This document shows positions 23,341 through 35,864 of a stretch of DNA of 64,000 bases, piece after piece. The position numbers and the translations under genes were made by a program. This stretch comes from Neodontobutis hainanensis (taxonomy: Eukaryota; Chordata; Actinopteri; Gobiiformes; Odontobutidae). Location of the stretch: positions 2,108,001-2,172,000 of the forward strand of contig JALDNG010000006.1 of assembly GCA_024349245.1 (NCBI GenBank), in the 5' to 3' direction. A model generated the notes under the pieces. It saw only the letters and a list, made by a program, of their open reading frames with translations. It ran no database searches and was not told where the DNA came from. Position 1 is the first letter of the stretch. Each line of letters opens with the position of its first letter.

Positions 23341-25439
23341 TATACTGCTAGCATAATTTATTTAAATGTGCATATTATTTTACCTGCAACATATCAACCA
23401 CCTCCATTAAACAACAAGCAAGGATCTTTAAAATTAGTTGTTTACTCACAATACTGTGCCTAAAATTAATACTTTAATTTTGATGTTTGAATTTCATAAC
23501 TGATCCCCCGTATTTATTATGCGTTTGTCTCTGTCACACGTCCTGACTAGAACTGTTTTAACTATAGTCAACAAATATTCCCATATTTTCTGCAAGTCAT
23601 AGTTTGGCCTCAGTGAAGTCCACCGCAGAGCCTTTAATGTAAATTTTGAAGTCCTACTAGGTAAAGACATCAAACAAATATGCAAATTATGGAGCTGCAG
23701 AAAGTTGATTTTGATTAAAAAAAAAAAAAAAAAAAAAACTGAACCAAACACAGAGAAGCAGACAATAGATGGGGTCTCAGCAGGGAGAGCAGGAATACCC
23801 CCTTTATCGACAAGGGAGTGCAGAAATGCAATGATTACAAAAGGATTGGGGAGTGGTAGGAGAACAGGTGTGCTGCAGACCCCCTCCTGGGACCTCTCCA
23901 CCACCCCTGGGTCTTTATAGGGAGGGAGGGATGATGATGGGACAGGGTGGGGATGGGGAGGAGGTATAGGAGGGGATGTGTATAGGAAAAGCAGGGCAAA
24001 GCTTAGCTCATTAGAGAGAGTTTGCTTCTGCTAACTCACCTTCCCCTTTGGGATGCAGATAATCATCACACTGGGACCAGCAGCCTGTTAGAGACGAGGT
24101 GGAGAAAGAGACACTTCTTTAGCATCCATTGCTCCTGTCTGTGAACCTGCAAGCGCATTTGTGTGATCATCCCCAAAACAAGGGCCACAAGTAGAAGAAA
24201 ACCACCCAATCAGAGCCTCCAACACAGCTAAAAACACAGTGATATGATAATGACTTCACTCTTAACCCTTGTCATTTACATGTTGTGAAATATGAGAGCC
24301 CTACACATATTGTTTTCAAGGCAATGTATTCTTAGGTAAAAACTATGTAAATGTGTGGTGCATATTTATTACAGTTTGATGTGAATAAAAGGTTTTATCA
24401 CTGATTCGTGGCACAAAGAGAATGAACACTGATTTATGCAGTGCTCTGTATGATATACTACAGTATACAGTATGTTAACAATAAACGCATGTAGTGTATA
24501 TATGAAAAAGAAAAGTCAGATGCAATTTCATACTGACACAGAAAGATACAATGTAATGTGGCTTGTTGTGAACAGATCAGAAGCTGTGATAAGATCAGAA
24601 AAACTCTTTATAAGTTTATAAGTTTTGCTGTATGAGAATGTAGTCAGGCTGCATTAGCTTTGATAGAGTCAGCGCTCTAAACAGTGTTCTGATTCACTGT
24701 CTGCTTTGAATGCAGTTATATAATGCACTGAACTAAGGAAAATAAACCACGTAATCATGGGCGTTTCAACTTTTTCATTCTATTTCTTTCCTTTACTTAG
24801 GTTGAATTGCCATCACTTAGCTACATTTAATAAAGACAAGCAAAAAAATTAAAAGAACCTGCAAAACATCCACTAAGTATCATTTTAGGAAGTTTAGTCA
24901 GTTGAAAGTAGGGACTTGGGTTGGGTGCGATTGGGTTAAATTGCTGTAATTAAATCTATCCCTTTTCTGCTTGCCAGTTAAAAACCATTGTTCCTGAAAT
25001 CAAATTATGGAAACATGCAGAAATCTGCAAATTTCTTTAACTTTTTTCTTTTCTGTCGGCAAGTGTGCCAAAGCTTCATACCTTTGCTCACATCTATCTC
25101 CCCATTTTGGTTTTTCAAGTACCACTACAGCTGAATTTAGCTTGACTAACATGATAGGATGAAAGATTTCTACTGCCAAGGACACGGGGGAAATCACAAT
25201 GGTGACACAAAGCTGGAGCTTCTCTTTGCACTGAATGTGAGAGCACTTCACAACTCCTGGTGAGAAATCCGCTACAGTGCTGCCGTCAATAGAAATACCA
25301 ACACCACTCTAGTATAGAAAAAATAACATTTACTCTGATCACTATTTCTAAAGGTGCTGTGGAATTTGTTATGCTTCGAAATATTGTATAGATTTCTCTT
25401 GCAATCTTGTGTGAAGGACGTTTCTAACATGGTACATCC
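23341..25439. other. Non-coding stretch with simple repeats and a G-rich patch
   Basis: AT-rich sequence with a 22-base A run at 23717-23738 and a G-rich patch at 23918-23985. A balanced segment at 24000-24230 may be a minor conserved element. 24240-25440 is AT-rich and featureless. Confidence 0.5.
23939..23958 (+). other. Canonical G-quadruplex motif
   Basis: Four G runs with short loops (GGG-ACA-GGG-T-GGGG-AT-GGGG), preceded at 23920-23930 by another GGGAGGGAGGG. Sequence motif only. Confidence 0.75.
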
Positions 25440-25660
25440 CAACACAAACACGGGAAAGCTGGCCGCGCAGCTGGAACAACGTCAAGGATCATTTCCGTTT
25501 CCCAATGATTAATTTGAATTTAATATCTTAAATCAAAACCTAATTAATTTAAATACAATTTTGATGGTGTCCTGCTAGTTATACACATGCTGTTAATTAG
25601 ATGTAGCCTAATGTTGTGTCCCCCCTCGCTTAACGTAATTAAAACAAAAGATCCCAACCC
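25440..25660. promoter_or_regulatory. Candidate conserved element with clustered TAATTA sites
   Basis: Four homeodomain-type palindromic cores fall within about 135 bases: TTAATT at 25509-25514, TAATTAAT at 25541-25548, TTAATTAG at 25593-25600 and TAATTA at 25636-25641. A CG-containing balanced block (GGCCGCGCAGCTGG) leads in at 25461. The flanks are plain AT-rich DNA. Confidence 0.38.
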
Positions 25661-26189
25661 TTGTTGGTTCAACCCACAACAGAAGGAGGTGTAATGGTTG
25701 ATGGATAAGCATGATCTGTTGTTTTAACACCTAACAGTGACAGTTAAAACAATTTAGCTCTAGTAAACTGAAGCACATACCCAAACAAAAATGTATTGTT
25801 TTTTAATCTAAGAGCTGTGTGCCTCTGTGAATAGATTTAAAAGCAACACATTTTTTTGGTGCTAAGAACTAGATGAGAAGAATGCTGCTGCAAACTCTCA
25901 TACAGTAAACTGTTATATTTTATGATATATTTAAATTGTGATTTATGGCAATATGTTTGTTCTCACAAGATATAAAACTATTGACTAGAATATGGTAATT
26001 ATATGGAATAGCATGTTTCCAGGAGGATTGTTGGGACCATGTTACCGCCATCAGAATATTGGTCTAATGATAGTCCAAAGGATTGGACTAATAATTAGTT
26101 TGATGTAAAAAAAAAAGTAATTCTTGCTAAACCTGCTTTGATGGTACAAGCATATGAAAGCTGACTGAATTAATTTAAATTAATTATTA

Positions 26190-26402
26190 GGGCGGCAGTA
26201 GCTCAGTGGGAAGAGCAGTCGTCTTTCAACCGGAAGGTAGGCGGTTCGATTCCCACTCTCCCCACAGTTCATACTGTCGTTGTGTCCTTGGGCAAGACAC
26301 TTAACCCACCTTGCCTCCAGTGGCTGTAACACTGGTAATTACTGTAGAACAATGTAAGTCGCTTTGGATAAAAGCGTCAGCTAAATGAAATGTAAATGTA
26401 AA
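26190..26402 (+). mobile_element. Full-length tRNA-derived SINE (V-SINE-like)
   Basis: The head resembles a tRNA, with an A-box-like TAGCTCAGTGG at 26199-26209 and a B-box-like GGTTCGATTCC at 26243-26253 (internal RNA polymerase III promoter). A central domain with TGTCCTTGGGCAAGACACTT follows, then a tail ending GTCGCTTTGGATAAAAGCG and (AAATGT)n. The layout matches fish V-SINE-type retroposons, which depend on a partner LINE for mobility. The other two copies (6.5 kb, 59.1 kb) are in reverse orientation. No clear target-site duplication was found. Confidence 0.93.
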
Positions 26403-28439
26403 TTGACTACAAAAATTTAGCACTGTACGGTCAAAGTTTGAATCTAGCATAGGTCTACATGAGCCATAAGTGTGCACAAAACCACCTGACATCGGCAGTG
26501 CCTCTTTATTTGCTTTTAGTGTAATAGAAATGAAAATATTTTTGAAAGAAAAGCAAAAATTCAGGACCCAAGATATGTAAGAGCCTAAAGTAAAGGACAT
26601 GTTGCATAAATGTACTGCAAGGTTTGTGAAAAGTTTTGTCTGACATACATTAATTGATAATTTAACACAAACAAAGTTTTAAATTGGCAGTGTGTCCTGT
26701 CTGTGATGTGCCACCGCTCTACCGTAAACATGTGGCAGGAAAGGCAGTGTTTAGTTTCACAACCAATTAAAAGTTGAAGAAGTCTATTATAAAAATTCTA
26801 CTGTCTGTATCCAACCAAAACAGCTGAAATATTAGTTATTAATTGATATCCATTCAGCGTTGCGTTAATTTGTGCAGGAGGTAAAACAAAGCATATGTCT
26901 GTAAACGAGAATTTATTCTGGTCCTGTTCCAAAGTCATCTGCAGGCAAGCATTGCTTCTGAGTTATAAAATGAGTTGCACAAAACATTGCAATGTCCAAT
27001 TAACATACAGGTAGCAGCATATTTGACTGAAATATGTTTTGTCTTTGTTCCAAAGTAAAAAGTTTTTGAGATTTTACAAACATTAGTACAAGAGGACCTT
27101 GGGAAAATGCTATTCACCAGATAGTGTAGAAAATAAATCTCAAAACACTCTTACAATAACTAATGGTTTGAATTGTTTTTTTACTTCTAAAGCTTTTCTA
27201 TTTCATCAAGGCCAAGTCAACTGTTTGCTTATTTTAAACCCTAACAATCCTATGGCGACCCCCATGTGGCAACGGTTCTTCGAGAGACAATGATTGTTAT
27301 ACAAACAATTTTTTAAGGCCAATTGGTAATCAAGAAACTTGTTATAAATACCCTTTCTTCCCCACCAATGACTGATATTATTATTATTATTATTATTAGT
27401 ATTAGTATGGCTGTTGTTGGTGTAATTTGTGTTTGTGTTGTTGTTGTTGTTATTAACCTGTTAATAATGCTGCTAATAAAATAAAAAAATAAAAAATAAT
27501 AATAAATACCCTTTCTCTGCCACACGTTGCACAGTTCCGTTGCATAGCCCTCATACCCTTTGTTGTTCATGACACAGGTCTGTAACCAAATGTGTGACAC
27601 ATCTTTGGTCATTATTTTCTGATGGTACTGTACCCATTAAAGCTACTTCAAAGCCACAGTCAATGTCCAAAGGCAAATTGTGATTTTTACCCAATCAGAA
27701 TACTTTATTGTATTCCTAATGTTCGCCTCATGAAAATCAGACATTTTGTCTTGTAGTGTCAATTATGGGTGCAGATAGAATGTTCCTAGCTAATTCTGCC
27801 CTTTTGGATACTTCCTATAAAAAGCAGTCAATTTGCAGCGGATTTTAAGGACAGTGATGAGCACCCAGGTCAATGTGCTCACTTGGCATCCAGGGTTAAT
27901 TTCCTTTGGTAATACCTCTGAAATTTGCAGCCACTTATGGCCCCATTATCTCTAACAGGGTCCTACAGGCTAAAATCTCTCCTCCAGCAGCTACACCTGT
28001 ACAAGAGCTCAGGTGTTAGATTGGGCTCAAAAACAACAGTGCACTCCTCTTTTGACAAATAAGGTGCTGTGTCCATCAGAGAGTTGAGGAAATGGTTTAT
28101 TTTATGAAACATATTTAATTACTTTACGTTATCTACTATCAATATCATCATAAAGGAAAAAAAAATTAAATTAAATGGAATGGTTATTTTGCTGCATCCT
28201 GAAGTAATAATTTGTGTTACCGTCTTCGCTGAACACCTCCAGTGGATCTATGTATAGTATTTATCCATTCACTCATTTGTCAGTTGCCTTTTGCTTCCTT
28301 CTACATCCTACCTCCATCCATCTCCTTCGCCCATGTCTTATTCCTAACACGTGTCCTTTAGCAACCCTTCCTCTCATGTTCTCGTTTGCCTGGCCTCCCC
28401 TCCAGTTCCCTGACTTTCAGAGAACAGAAGCCAGCTTAG
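26403..28439. other. Non-coding stretch with one flanked insertion
   Basis: AT-rich DNA apart from the direct-repeat-flanked insertion at 27344-27516 and a balanced patch at 27830-28030 that could be a weak conserved island. No exon was recognised. Confidence 0.45.
27344..27516. mobile_element. A-tailed simple-sequence insertion with 15-bp direct repeats
   Basis: ATAAATACCCTTTCT is present at 27344-27358 and again, identically, at 27502-27516. Between them lie (ATT)n, (GTT)n and an A-rich segment (AATAAAATAAAAAAAT...) ending directly at the right-hand copy. Direct repeats of about 15 bases plus an A-rich end next to one of them are the expected signature of target-primed retroposition. The inserted body matches no family I recognise; it may be a degraded or microsatellite-expanded retrocopy. 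Confidence 0.5.
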
Positions 28440-28640
28440 AGGGGGGACGAGAAGAGAAATCAATAAGGCATGATTTATTGATCACTAAAAATGATGGCAC
28501 TCATTAGCCCCCCAAAGGGACCTCAGCGTTAAGCAGATGACAAAATGTCACCCACCCTTGCCCCACCCCTCCTGACCATTTTTCCCAACAAAAAAGCACA
28601 TCACTGGCCTGGCTCTTTCCTGATTCTTCCTGCCAAAAAC
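28440..28640. promoter_or_regulatory. Candidate conserved non-coding element
   Basis: Holds AATCAATAAGGC, ATGATTTATTGATCAC, CTCATTAGCCCCCC and CAGCGTTAAGCAG in about 100 bases, followed by C-rich DNA. No repeat signature. Function inferred. Confidence 0.3.
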
Positions 28641-29024
28641 ATGCCTCAGGAAGAGAGAAGCTAGCAGTTTCAATAGAAATATAATATAAAACCTGAATAC
28701 TTTCTAATCAACAGACACAAGGCAGACTAGGGACGGCAGATAGAATGGACGTAGTTTGTACAAGGCCATGTTTACATTTCTCCCTTAATTCTTAAGTTCA
28801 GACAATGAGTCTACAAGAGACAAGCTGAATGGGAGGCAACACAATCCATTCATCATTTTCTCATTCTTGAATGATTGTAGAAATAGACATTTAAAACAGC
28901 TTTATATTTTGAAATTTTGAAATAGAAAATGTGTTGTCACCCATATAAAATTTACCACCTTTGGGTCCTGTCCCACTGTTTGTGAAACACCTAAAGTTGT
29001 AAAGTTAAGTAACCAAATATAAAA

Positions 29025-29053
29025 TACTAAAAATACATTTAGTATTTTTAGTA
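29025..29053. repeat. Perfect 12-bp hairpin
   Basis: TACTAAAAATAC at 29025-29036 and its exact reverse complement at 29042-29053 with a 5-base loop. An isolated perfect inverted repeat, similar in kind to the hairpin clusters at 57.9 kb and 61.8 kb. Confidence 0.9.
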
Positions 29054-29539
29054 AATTCTGAAAATTCTCTTTAGGGGCAATCAACCCAGCTGAGTTAAAG
29101 CATTTAACAAAGACAGGTTTTTGACTATTGCATGTGAGGTAAGATAAACGACAGATCAAAACATTGAGGACTTTTGTTATTTGACTATTACAGTTTGCAC
29201 TGACTATATTTATATTTGAGTATATAGCATACTTAATCATTTGTAGATAAAGCAACACAATCCAGAGAGCATATTCCCCAGTGGGCCGTACTGTAGGCTA
29301 CCTGTCCTCGTGTCTCAGTCCACTGCTGACTGGTGAGATTTCTTTGTCCTCCGGAAGACTTTGAAGCCACAAAATCACTGCTGGACAGCAGAATGTTGGC
29401 AGTGAACACAGCTTCATAAACCACCCGGCACACACACTCTCAGTCATATTGTGCGGATGTGTGTATGTGACTATGTGCTGGGTAGTATTTTATTGAAAGG
29501 GAAGGACGGCAGATGAGGGATCTGTGAAGGAGGAGGGGG

Positions 29540-29790
29540 TCTAGTGAGATCAAATGTGTTTTTAATTAATTCAAGACACTGCGGTGAAACTTTGCTTTAA
29601 TTAACCAGAGGGTCAGCAGCACCCCTTTGTATAACTGGGCCCATCTTTACGCCTTATGTTCCCACAATGATTTTCAAAACCCCCCGTTGGCATTATGTAT
29701 GCACTCTCAAGTTAACAGTGAGGCTTTTATTCTGTTGCTGAAAAGGAAAAAGATGTGATTTCGCCTGATCAATAACAGCAAACAAATATC
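29540..29790. promoter_or_regulatory. Strong candidate conserved non-coding element
   Basis: TTTTTAATTAATTC near 29560 and CTTTAATTAACC near 29595 are followed by a balanced stretch (GGGCCCATC, CCCACAATG, CCCCCCGTTGGC, TCAAGTTAACAG). No open frame or repeat. The paired TTAATTAA cores next to unique balanced sequence are typical of developmental enhancers; this is inference. Confidence 0.37.
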
Positions 29791-32479
29791 ACAAGCAAGT
29801 CCTCAGGCTGTATTTACAACTAGAACATACTTTAAAATGCTTCACGCTGGGATGATTGCTTTTCACAGGGAAAGGGAGTTTTCTACTGGCCTTTTGTTAC
29901 ATTCGACATCTTTATACAAAATGTGTTTGATTAGGGAGCTCAAATGGAAATGTAATTTGCAAACTGACTAACTTTAACAGTAGTATATACAACAATACTT
30001 TTCAGTGTTGGGTTAAGGCAGTCATGTCGGGCCAAGCTTTGATTTGTGTTTCTCTACCTGGGTCACTGAGGAAACCAATGACAGTACAGTAGATGCTCCA
30101 ATTTAAAGCAGGGTATAGAAAAAATACATTGTAAGAGGATTCTTGACCTTTGTATCATTCAAAAGCAAAAGGTCAGATGGAAGGTGCTGTATAGCTTTAA
30201 TACTATGGAATATAGCTGTAGACTGGTCATTGTCTTTGTTATAAATAAAGTTTTTTTTTTACTATGGTTTAAACTGTTGTCTATTGCTACTATATGCCAA
30301 TTGTATTTGTGTATTTCTATGCACACACATTTAGCAGACTCTTCTTTGCTAAGCCACTGGTGGATAATCTTTCATGTCCAACTGTGTGCGTTTGTGTGCG
30401 TGTCATTGGTTGGAAGGGAGGGGCCCAGGCAGAGCCCCAGGAGGGGGTGACTGGACGCTTCATCACCCGATGGCCAACCTCTCATGATGATGCATGGAGC
30501 CTGGCAGGACACAGTGCATGGACCTCTGAGGCCAGAAAACACCACAGACACACACTTGTACACACATCCAAAACATAATGGGCACTTCTTCCAGAGACAT
30601 CCTTCACCTTTTGGAGTGGGCTGTGGACAACGGACCACGCAAGGCAAGTGCTGTATTAATATTCTGAAACATGTTAATGGAATAGATTATTGCATGAAAG
30701 AAATCCAAACTTGCCAGCCAAACCTTAACCCTACACCAAAGTCCTCTTTTATAAAGTTTTGTTCAACAAATCCAATTGAGGGTTTTTGTTGGATGCCACA
30801 CATCAATTGAGTATTATTATAAAATCTATTATCAGTCTTGATTAGAACATGGTTGTAATGTCTCAGCAAATTGCACAATACAATAATTATCAGTCCTTGT
30901 TCCTTCATTTCTCTAGATGTTTACCAGAAACAGTAGCAAAATAAACAGTGTATTTCTGTAAAATAGCACTTGCCTGCATATTCAAAGTTAAATAAAATCT
31001 TTATATGCTCATCTGTCTTGTTTAAGAGACGGATATTGAGTCCAAGTTGACTGTGGAGGATGACCCATAAAGTGCCAGGACTTTTGTTTCTTGCCCTCAT
31101 TGTGAGAATCCACAGAGCTGGATGAAGATGTGTTAAAACTGGGACACAAAGGAGTACTGTGTAATGCGTTCCATCCAGAGCTAAATTGATGCCAGTGTGT
31201 GTTGTTTTGTAGCGGTATCATAGCGCACACAGGCTGCACCATGTGTGACCTCCATGCATCATGGAAAAAGTTACGGTTACAAGGGACCATTCCCTGGTAA
31301 ATAAATAGCAGAGAGCACGCAGTAGCTTGGCTGAAAGGCCTCAAAATATTTAGTAATGGCCTCCGTGGTGAGTGCTCCATCTGCCTACAATTCACAAAGC
31401 TTCTTCAAATAAATGAAGAAACAAGGAATTCCACTCCTGCCGCTTTTGTTGATTTGCCAAACTCATAAAACGTGAGGAAACAAAGGAAAAATAAACACAC
31501 TTTCTGGATCATTTATGTGAGTTCTGGAGGTGCTTAGTCCAAATTATATCATATCTTAATTGTGTGTGTGTGTGTTCACTTTGGTTTGCACATGCAACAA
31601 GAATGTTACAAGCCAAAGGGAAGTGGTTTAATGTCTTTAAAATCCAGAGGCCAGTGTTGGTGAAAGCTTTATTAGTCCATTTACTTTTAGAGAAGTTTAT
31701 AACCACTCCTGAGGATTTATATTCTAGTCTATGGCAATGTTCTGACTTCCCACACATTTATGAAAGTACTATGAGGTCTAGGTTTTTTACCCAATGAATG
31801 GCTATGTAAAAAAATTATATACAAAAATATGAGTATCACATTGCTGCGAGGTGTGAGTGAGACTGAGTGTAGAAAGAGGAATGGACTTGGCCAAGTGGTC
31901 AACAGACGGAGTGCTGAAGGCCTTGATGGTCTCCTCGTATGGTGTTAAACACTGGCTCGGGACCGCCAGACGCTGGTCACTTTAGCTATCTCCAACGGAA
32001 CAAATACACAGTTTAGAGATTGCCAAAAAAGCTGAAGAATATAGACCATCATTGTCTTGTAGTTTTGAATCGTCTCACAGCTTCAGTTATGTTAAAATGA
32101 CCCCAGTGTCCTCAAAACACCACCTAAAATTACATTCAGCACATAAAAGAAAATAGTAAACCTAAGAAAATTGCTATTTTTGTGATTGGACAAAGAAAAT
32201 CAGTACTGTTATAAGAGGCTCTACTAGACAGACACATCATTTGAAATCTTTTTTTTTTTTATCCATTTATCTGAAGCCACATTAGTTCACCTCTAAATTG
32301 GCTATGTATTGTTATATACAGTACATAACTGTAAATCACTAAAACTAGTGTGCCCACTAAGGAACCTTTGAGAAGTTAAACTAAAGTCAGAAAACAGAAT
32401 CAGAAAAAAAGGGCAGACAGATGAACACATTGTTGGTTTCTGCCTTTTTATTTGAATTATTGGCAGAAAGAAAACTATA
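29791..32479. other. Non-coding stretch, nothing recognised
   Basis: AT-rich unique DNA, with a slightly balanced patch at 30400-30640. No transposon motif, tRNA boxes or exon was recognised on either strand. Confidence 0.5.
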
Positions 32480-32860
32480 CAATAATGCCAGCATAATCCT
32501 TTAAGGCGTCCTCCACTTAATTACAATCCCTAAATGGACAAATAACACAAGCAGAAGCTCAGCGTATTCCTTCAGCTTTCTGTCGCCCACATTCTTGTAT
32601 CTCCCCTTTAGCCGGAGAAATGAAGCTGCAAGAGAAAAGAGGAAGCAAGCGGCAGCAGACAGGTGGAGAGGGAGGCTGTGATGTAGTTTGTGTATGCTGG
32701 TCCAACGCTGCTACCAAAGAGTGTACACACACATTAGCATAAAACAGCTTTGCATATGATCTGAGCACTTTCCAAAGACGCTCGAGACGACAGAGAGAGC
32801 GAGTTGAGAGGGAAGAAAATAAAGCTCTTGCTATTTTGCAAGCCTGAGACGATCACATGC
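32480..32860. promoter_or_regulatory. Candidate conserved non-coding element
   Basis: Contains TTTAAGGCG, CACTTAATTACAATCCC, CAGCGTATTCC and CCCTTTAGCCGG, then ACACATTAGCATAAAAC near 32729, in a more balanced composition than the flanks. Inference only. Confidence 0.25.
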
Positions 32861-35334
32861 TGTCGACAGCACCTCACATAACAACCACCCACCACCAGCA
32901 CCCACTACACCTACCCACCCTGCCCTGGATCTGCTCATAATCCCCTTCAGTTCACACTTCCACACAGTACATACTTAGGTGTTCTCATCGCTCTGGACTT
33001 AGTGTTTTTCGGGGTTTGGACAAGGGCCTAGTTCTAACGAATGGGGGAAAATGTAATCCTCAAGATTTCCCTAGGCCATAAAGAAATAATTATATTATTT
33101 TGGTGTGAAGAGTTAGAATGTCCTTACCTCAATCACCCAACACCTTCTGGATAAACTAAAATGCTACTACAAGCCTGGCTATATCATGCAGCATCATTGG
33201 GATGAAAGGGTTCAAATCTCTGCAGCCAGGGTCTTAAACCCAGCCAAAATACTTATGGCATTTCTGAACTTGTGCTGCTGATTCCACTTGGATCTTAAAT
33301 ATACTATTCTACCTGAGCTTGAGAATAATGCTAAAGTATATTTTGTGTACTGATGCTGTTGTACAAATGATGTCACTGGATGTTTGATCAAAGGGAGTTT
33401 GTGAGTTAAAATTTACATCAACCTCTTTTTACCTGAATTGGCTGTTGAGGTAACAGTTAAATAATTAGTCATGGCACAGCACTGACACTTGTGCGCACAT
33501 GTCTGTCAGGAGTGACACGTGCACACACATGAACCAATGTGTATGTGGGGGAGTAGACATGTGTGTTTAGAGACTCAGAGCAGCACTTAGCTCATTAATG
33601 TAAACACGCTACTAAGCACAGGTTCTGCAGAACTGCACCGCTGACTCCCATGATCCACTGGGAGAAGGACCAACATATCTGCCTTGTTTTAGTGGTCTTT
33701 ATTCTGTCTTGCAGTCTCTTTGTCAGTGTTTGTCGCCCATGCTTTTCCCCTCAGGCCTTACCTTCCCCCAGGCTTTAGCTCCCCAATCATCACTTTCCCT
33801 TTTCTGTTCTCTTTGTTCACTTCTGACTCTGTCATCTTTCTCAACATGTGCCAACACTTTCTGAACTCCACACCAGCGGTCCCTCTGAACTTCACACTAC
33901 TGTACTAAATAATCACCACCATATGCTATTTACTCTTAATAAATACGACTTTCATCTCCACTGATTTGAAAGTAGGAAGTGGATTTCAGCTGTGAGCAGT
34001 ATAGCCTGGAACAATAAAGACTGCATTGATAGTTTGTCTTGTCATAACCACAAGATAAATGAAAAGAGTGCATGTGTATCAAGTACACGAGTTAGTCTAT
34101 GCACATCTAAAACTCAAATACAATTAGCTTGAATGTAAGAGAAAAAGGAATCCAGCTTAGTTTTGTAACAACATAAAACAAGACAAACGTAATTCAGATT
34201 CTGACGGATCAGATTAGAGGCACAAAGTTATTATGTTGAGCTAATGGGAAAATGGACAACTATGCAAAATCAGTATTTAAATTTGTAAACGTGATACTGC
34301 CACCATTTGGGACAGTACTTAAACTGGATGCATTTTGACTCCTGTAGACTGTAGAAGAGTTAGATGAGTGTTCCCTCCGAGCCACCGTCACACTGCCCAT
34401 TCCCCTTGGCATGTTGATCAGGCATTTTTGTTTCTACAAATATGTGTGTGTGCACTGGGCCAGGTTGACTGACAGACGGCCTCTGCAATAGCAGGTGTTG
34501 CCACGCCAATGTGGAACAGCTTGCCTTCCCTTACCCAACTTTAGCTTAGCTCTCTGGAGGCCAACATTAAGACACCAGCCGCACACACGGTAAAAAAAAA
34601 CAAAAAAACAATAAGCACCAGGGCCATGTAGCCCATACCAACTCTTATTATCCCATTTTCATCATTACACTCACTGTGGCCAGGTGTGTGCTCAATAAAC
34701 GCACAGCAACGTAACAGCAAAAGCCCCAAACTGCTTTAATAGGTTCTGTTTGTTTTACCTCCTCTGTCCAGTTTAACACCTGTATCTATAATACAAGAGT
34801 GTAATGTCAGCAAGATCTAAGTGATAGAATGTGTTCTCCTTTAAACAATATTCAGATGTCCACATCATTAGTATTAAAGTGAATGTTACAGTACCTGAAA
34901 AGGTAAGCATCAGTTTGAATAATCTATCAGGATGTAAAGACATATAAAATGGAGGAGAGCAGTGTGGATTTTAAATAAACTTAAAAATGTATGAATGTAA
35001 TGTTATTAATGGTTTAAAATTGGACTTTTGTAGATAATGATTAATAATAATAATTTTGTTTTCTATCGCTCTTTTCCACATGTGCCTCCATAATCCTCTG
35101 TGTCAAGTAACTTTTACCTTCTTAAATGACCAGCACACGTTTGGATTCAAATGTGTTACTTAAGCTCTCTACAGACTCTTACTCTAATTTCTGGAGACGA
35201 GAAAGTTCCTCCACTGACATAGACTTATGTCCATTCAAAAAAAAAAAAAAAAAAAAAAAAAGAAAATCAATAATCCGTTTATAAATATGTTATTAATAAG
35301 GAGTTAAGCCGCATATATATTTCATGGTAGAGGA
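32861..35334. other. Non-coding stretch, nothing recognised
   Basis: Mixed unique sequence; AT-rich from 34000. A run of 25 A sits at 35237-35261. No repeat family or exon was recognised. Confidence 0.5.
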
Positions 35335-35480
35335 AGGGAGCGAGTCCCTCAGGCCGTGGGGCTTTACTCCGTATCATTCATTTATAATTAATCTGCACCA
35401 CTTGGGACTAAGGATTTAAGAATCCTGCAACAGACAAGAGCTATACTGTTATATTCTGTCGCAGCGCTGGAAACACGGGA
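35335..35480. promoter_or_regulatory. Candidate conserved non-coding element
   Basis: Short balanced island with TATCATTCATTTATAATTAATC near 35373 split by GC-containing words (GGCCGTGGGGC, CGCAGCGCTGG). It lies between a poly-A run and the AT-rich MITE-like element. Confidence 0.25.
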
Positions 35481-35557
35481 GGTCCTTCTCGCTAAAAGTA
35501 TTTAAAGAAACAAAAGCTTTCAGCAGCCACAATAAGTGTTTGTGCACAACAGAACAT

Positions 35558-35864
35558 GGAAACACTTTACGACCAATTACATTATATCTATCATACACAG
35601 AATCAAACACTTTTGAAAGACTCACTATTAAACATTAGCCGAGTATTTGTAACAACTGCATTAAACCTTAATTTATTATTTACAAAGCATTATTTCAACA
35701 TTAATAATCATTATATTTGTTATAAATGTTTTAGTCTTAAAAATAAATCCATTTAATTATACATATAAATTATATTGCAGCGTCTATTAACCTTTTTATT
35801 AAGAAATGATTTGTTAACTATCACATCTACTAATGATTACCTACTGTTATTACAAAGTGTTACC
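35558..35864. mobile_element. MITE-like AT-rich element with short terminal inverted repeats
   Basis: GGAAACACTTTAC at 35558-35570 and ACAAAGTGTTACC at 35852-35864 are inverted relative to each other (11 of 13 positions). They enclose about 280 very AT-rich bases rich in TTAATAAT, TTACAAAGCATTA and TTGTTAACTA words. Ends reading AAAGTGTTACC are familiar from abundant non-autonomous DNA transposons of fish. No target-site duplication was confirmed, and short open frames inside are AT-rich artefacts. Confidence 0.45.

Noticed and set aside
26190..26260. tRNA gene
   Set aside because: A and B boxes are present, but the sequence continues into the SINE central domain and tail and recurs at 59.2 kb, so it is a SINE head and not a functional tRNA gene.
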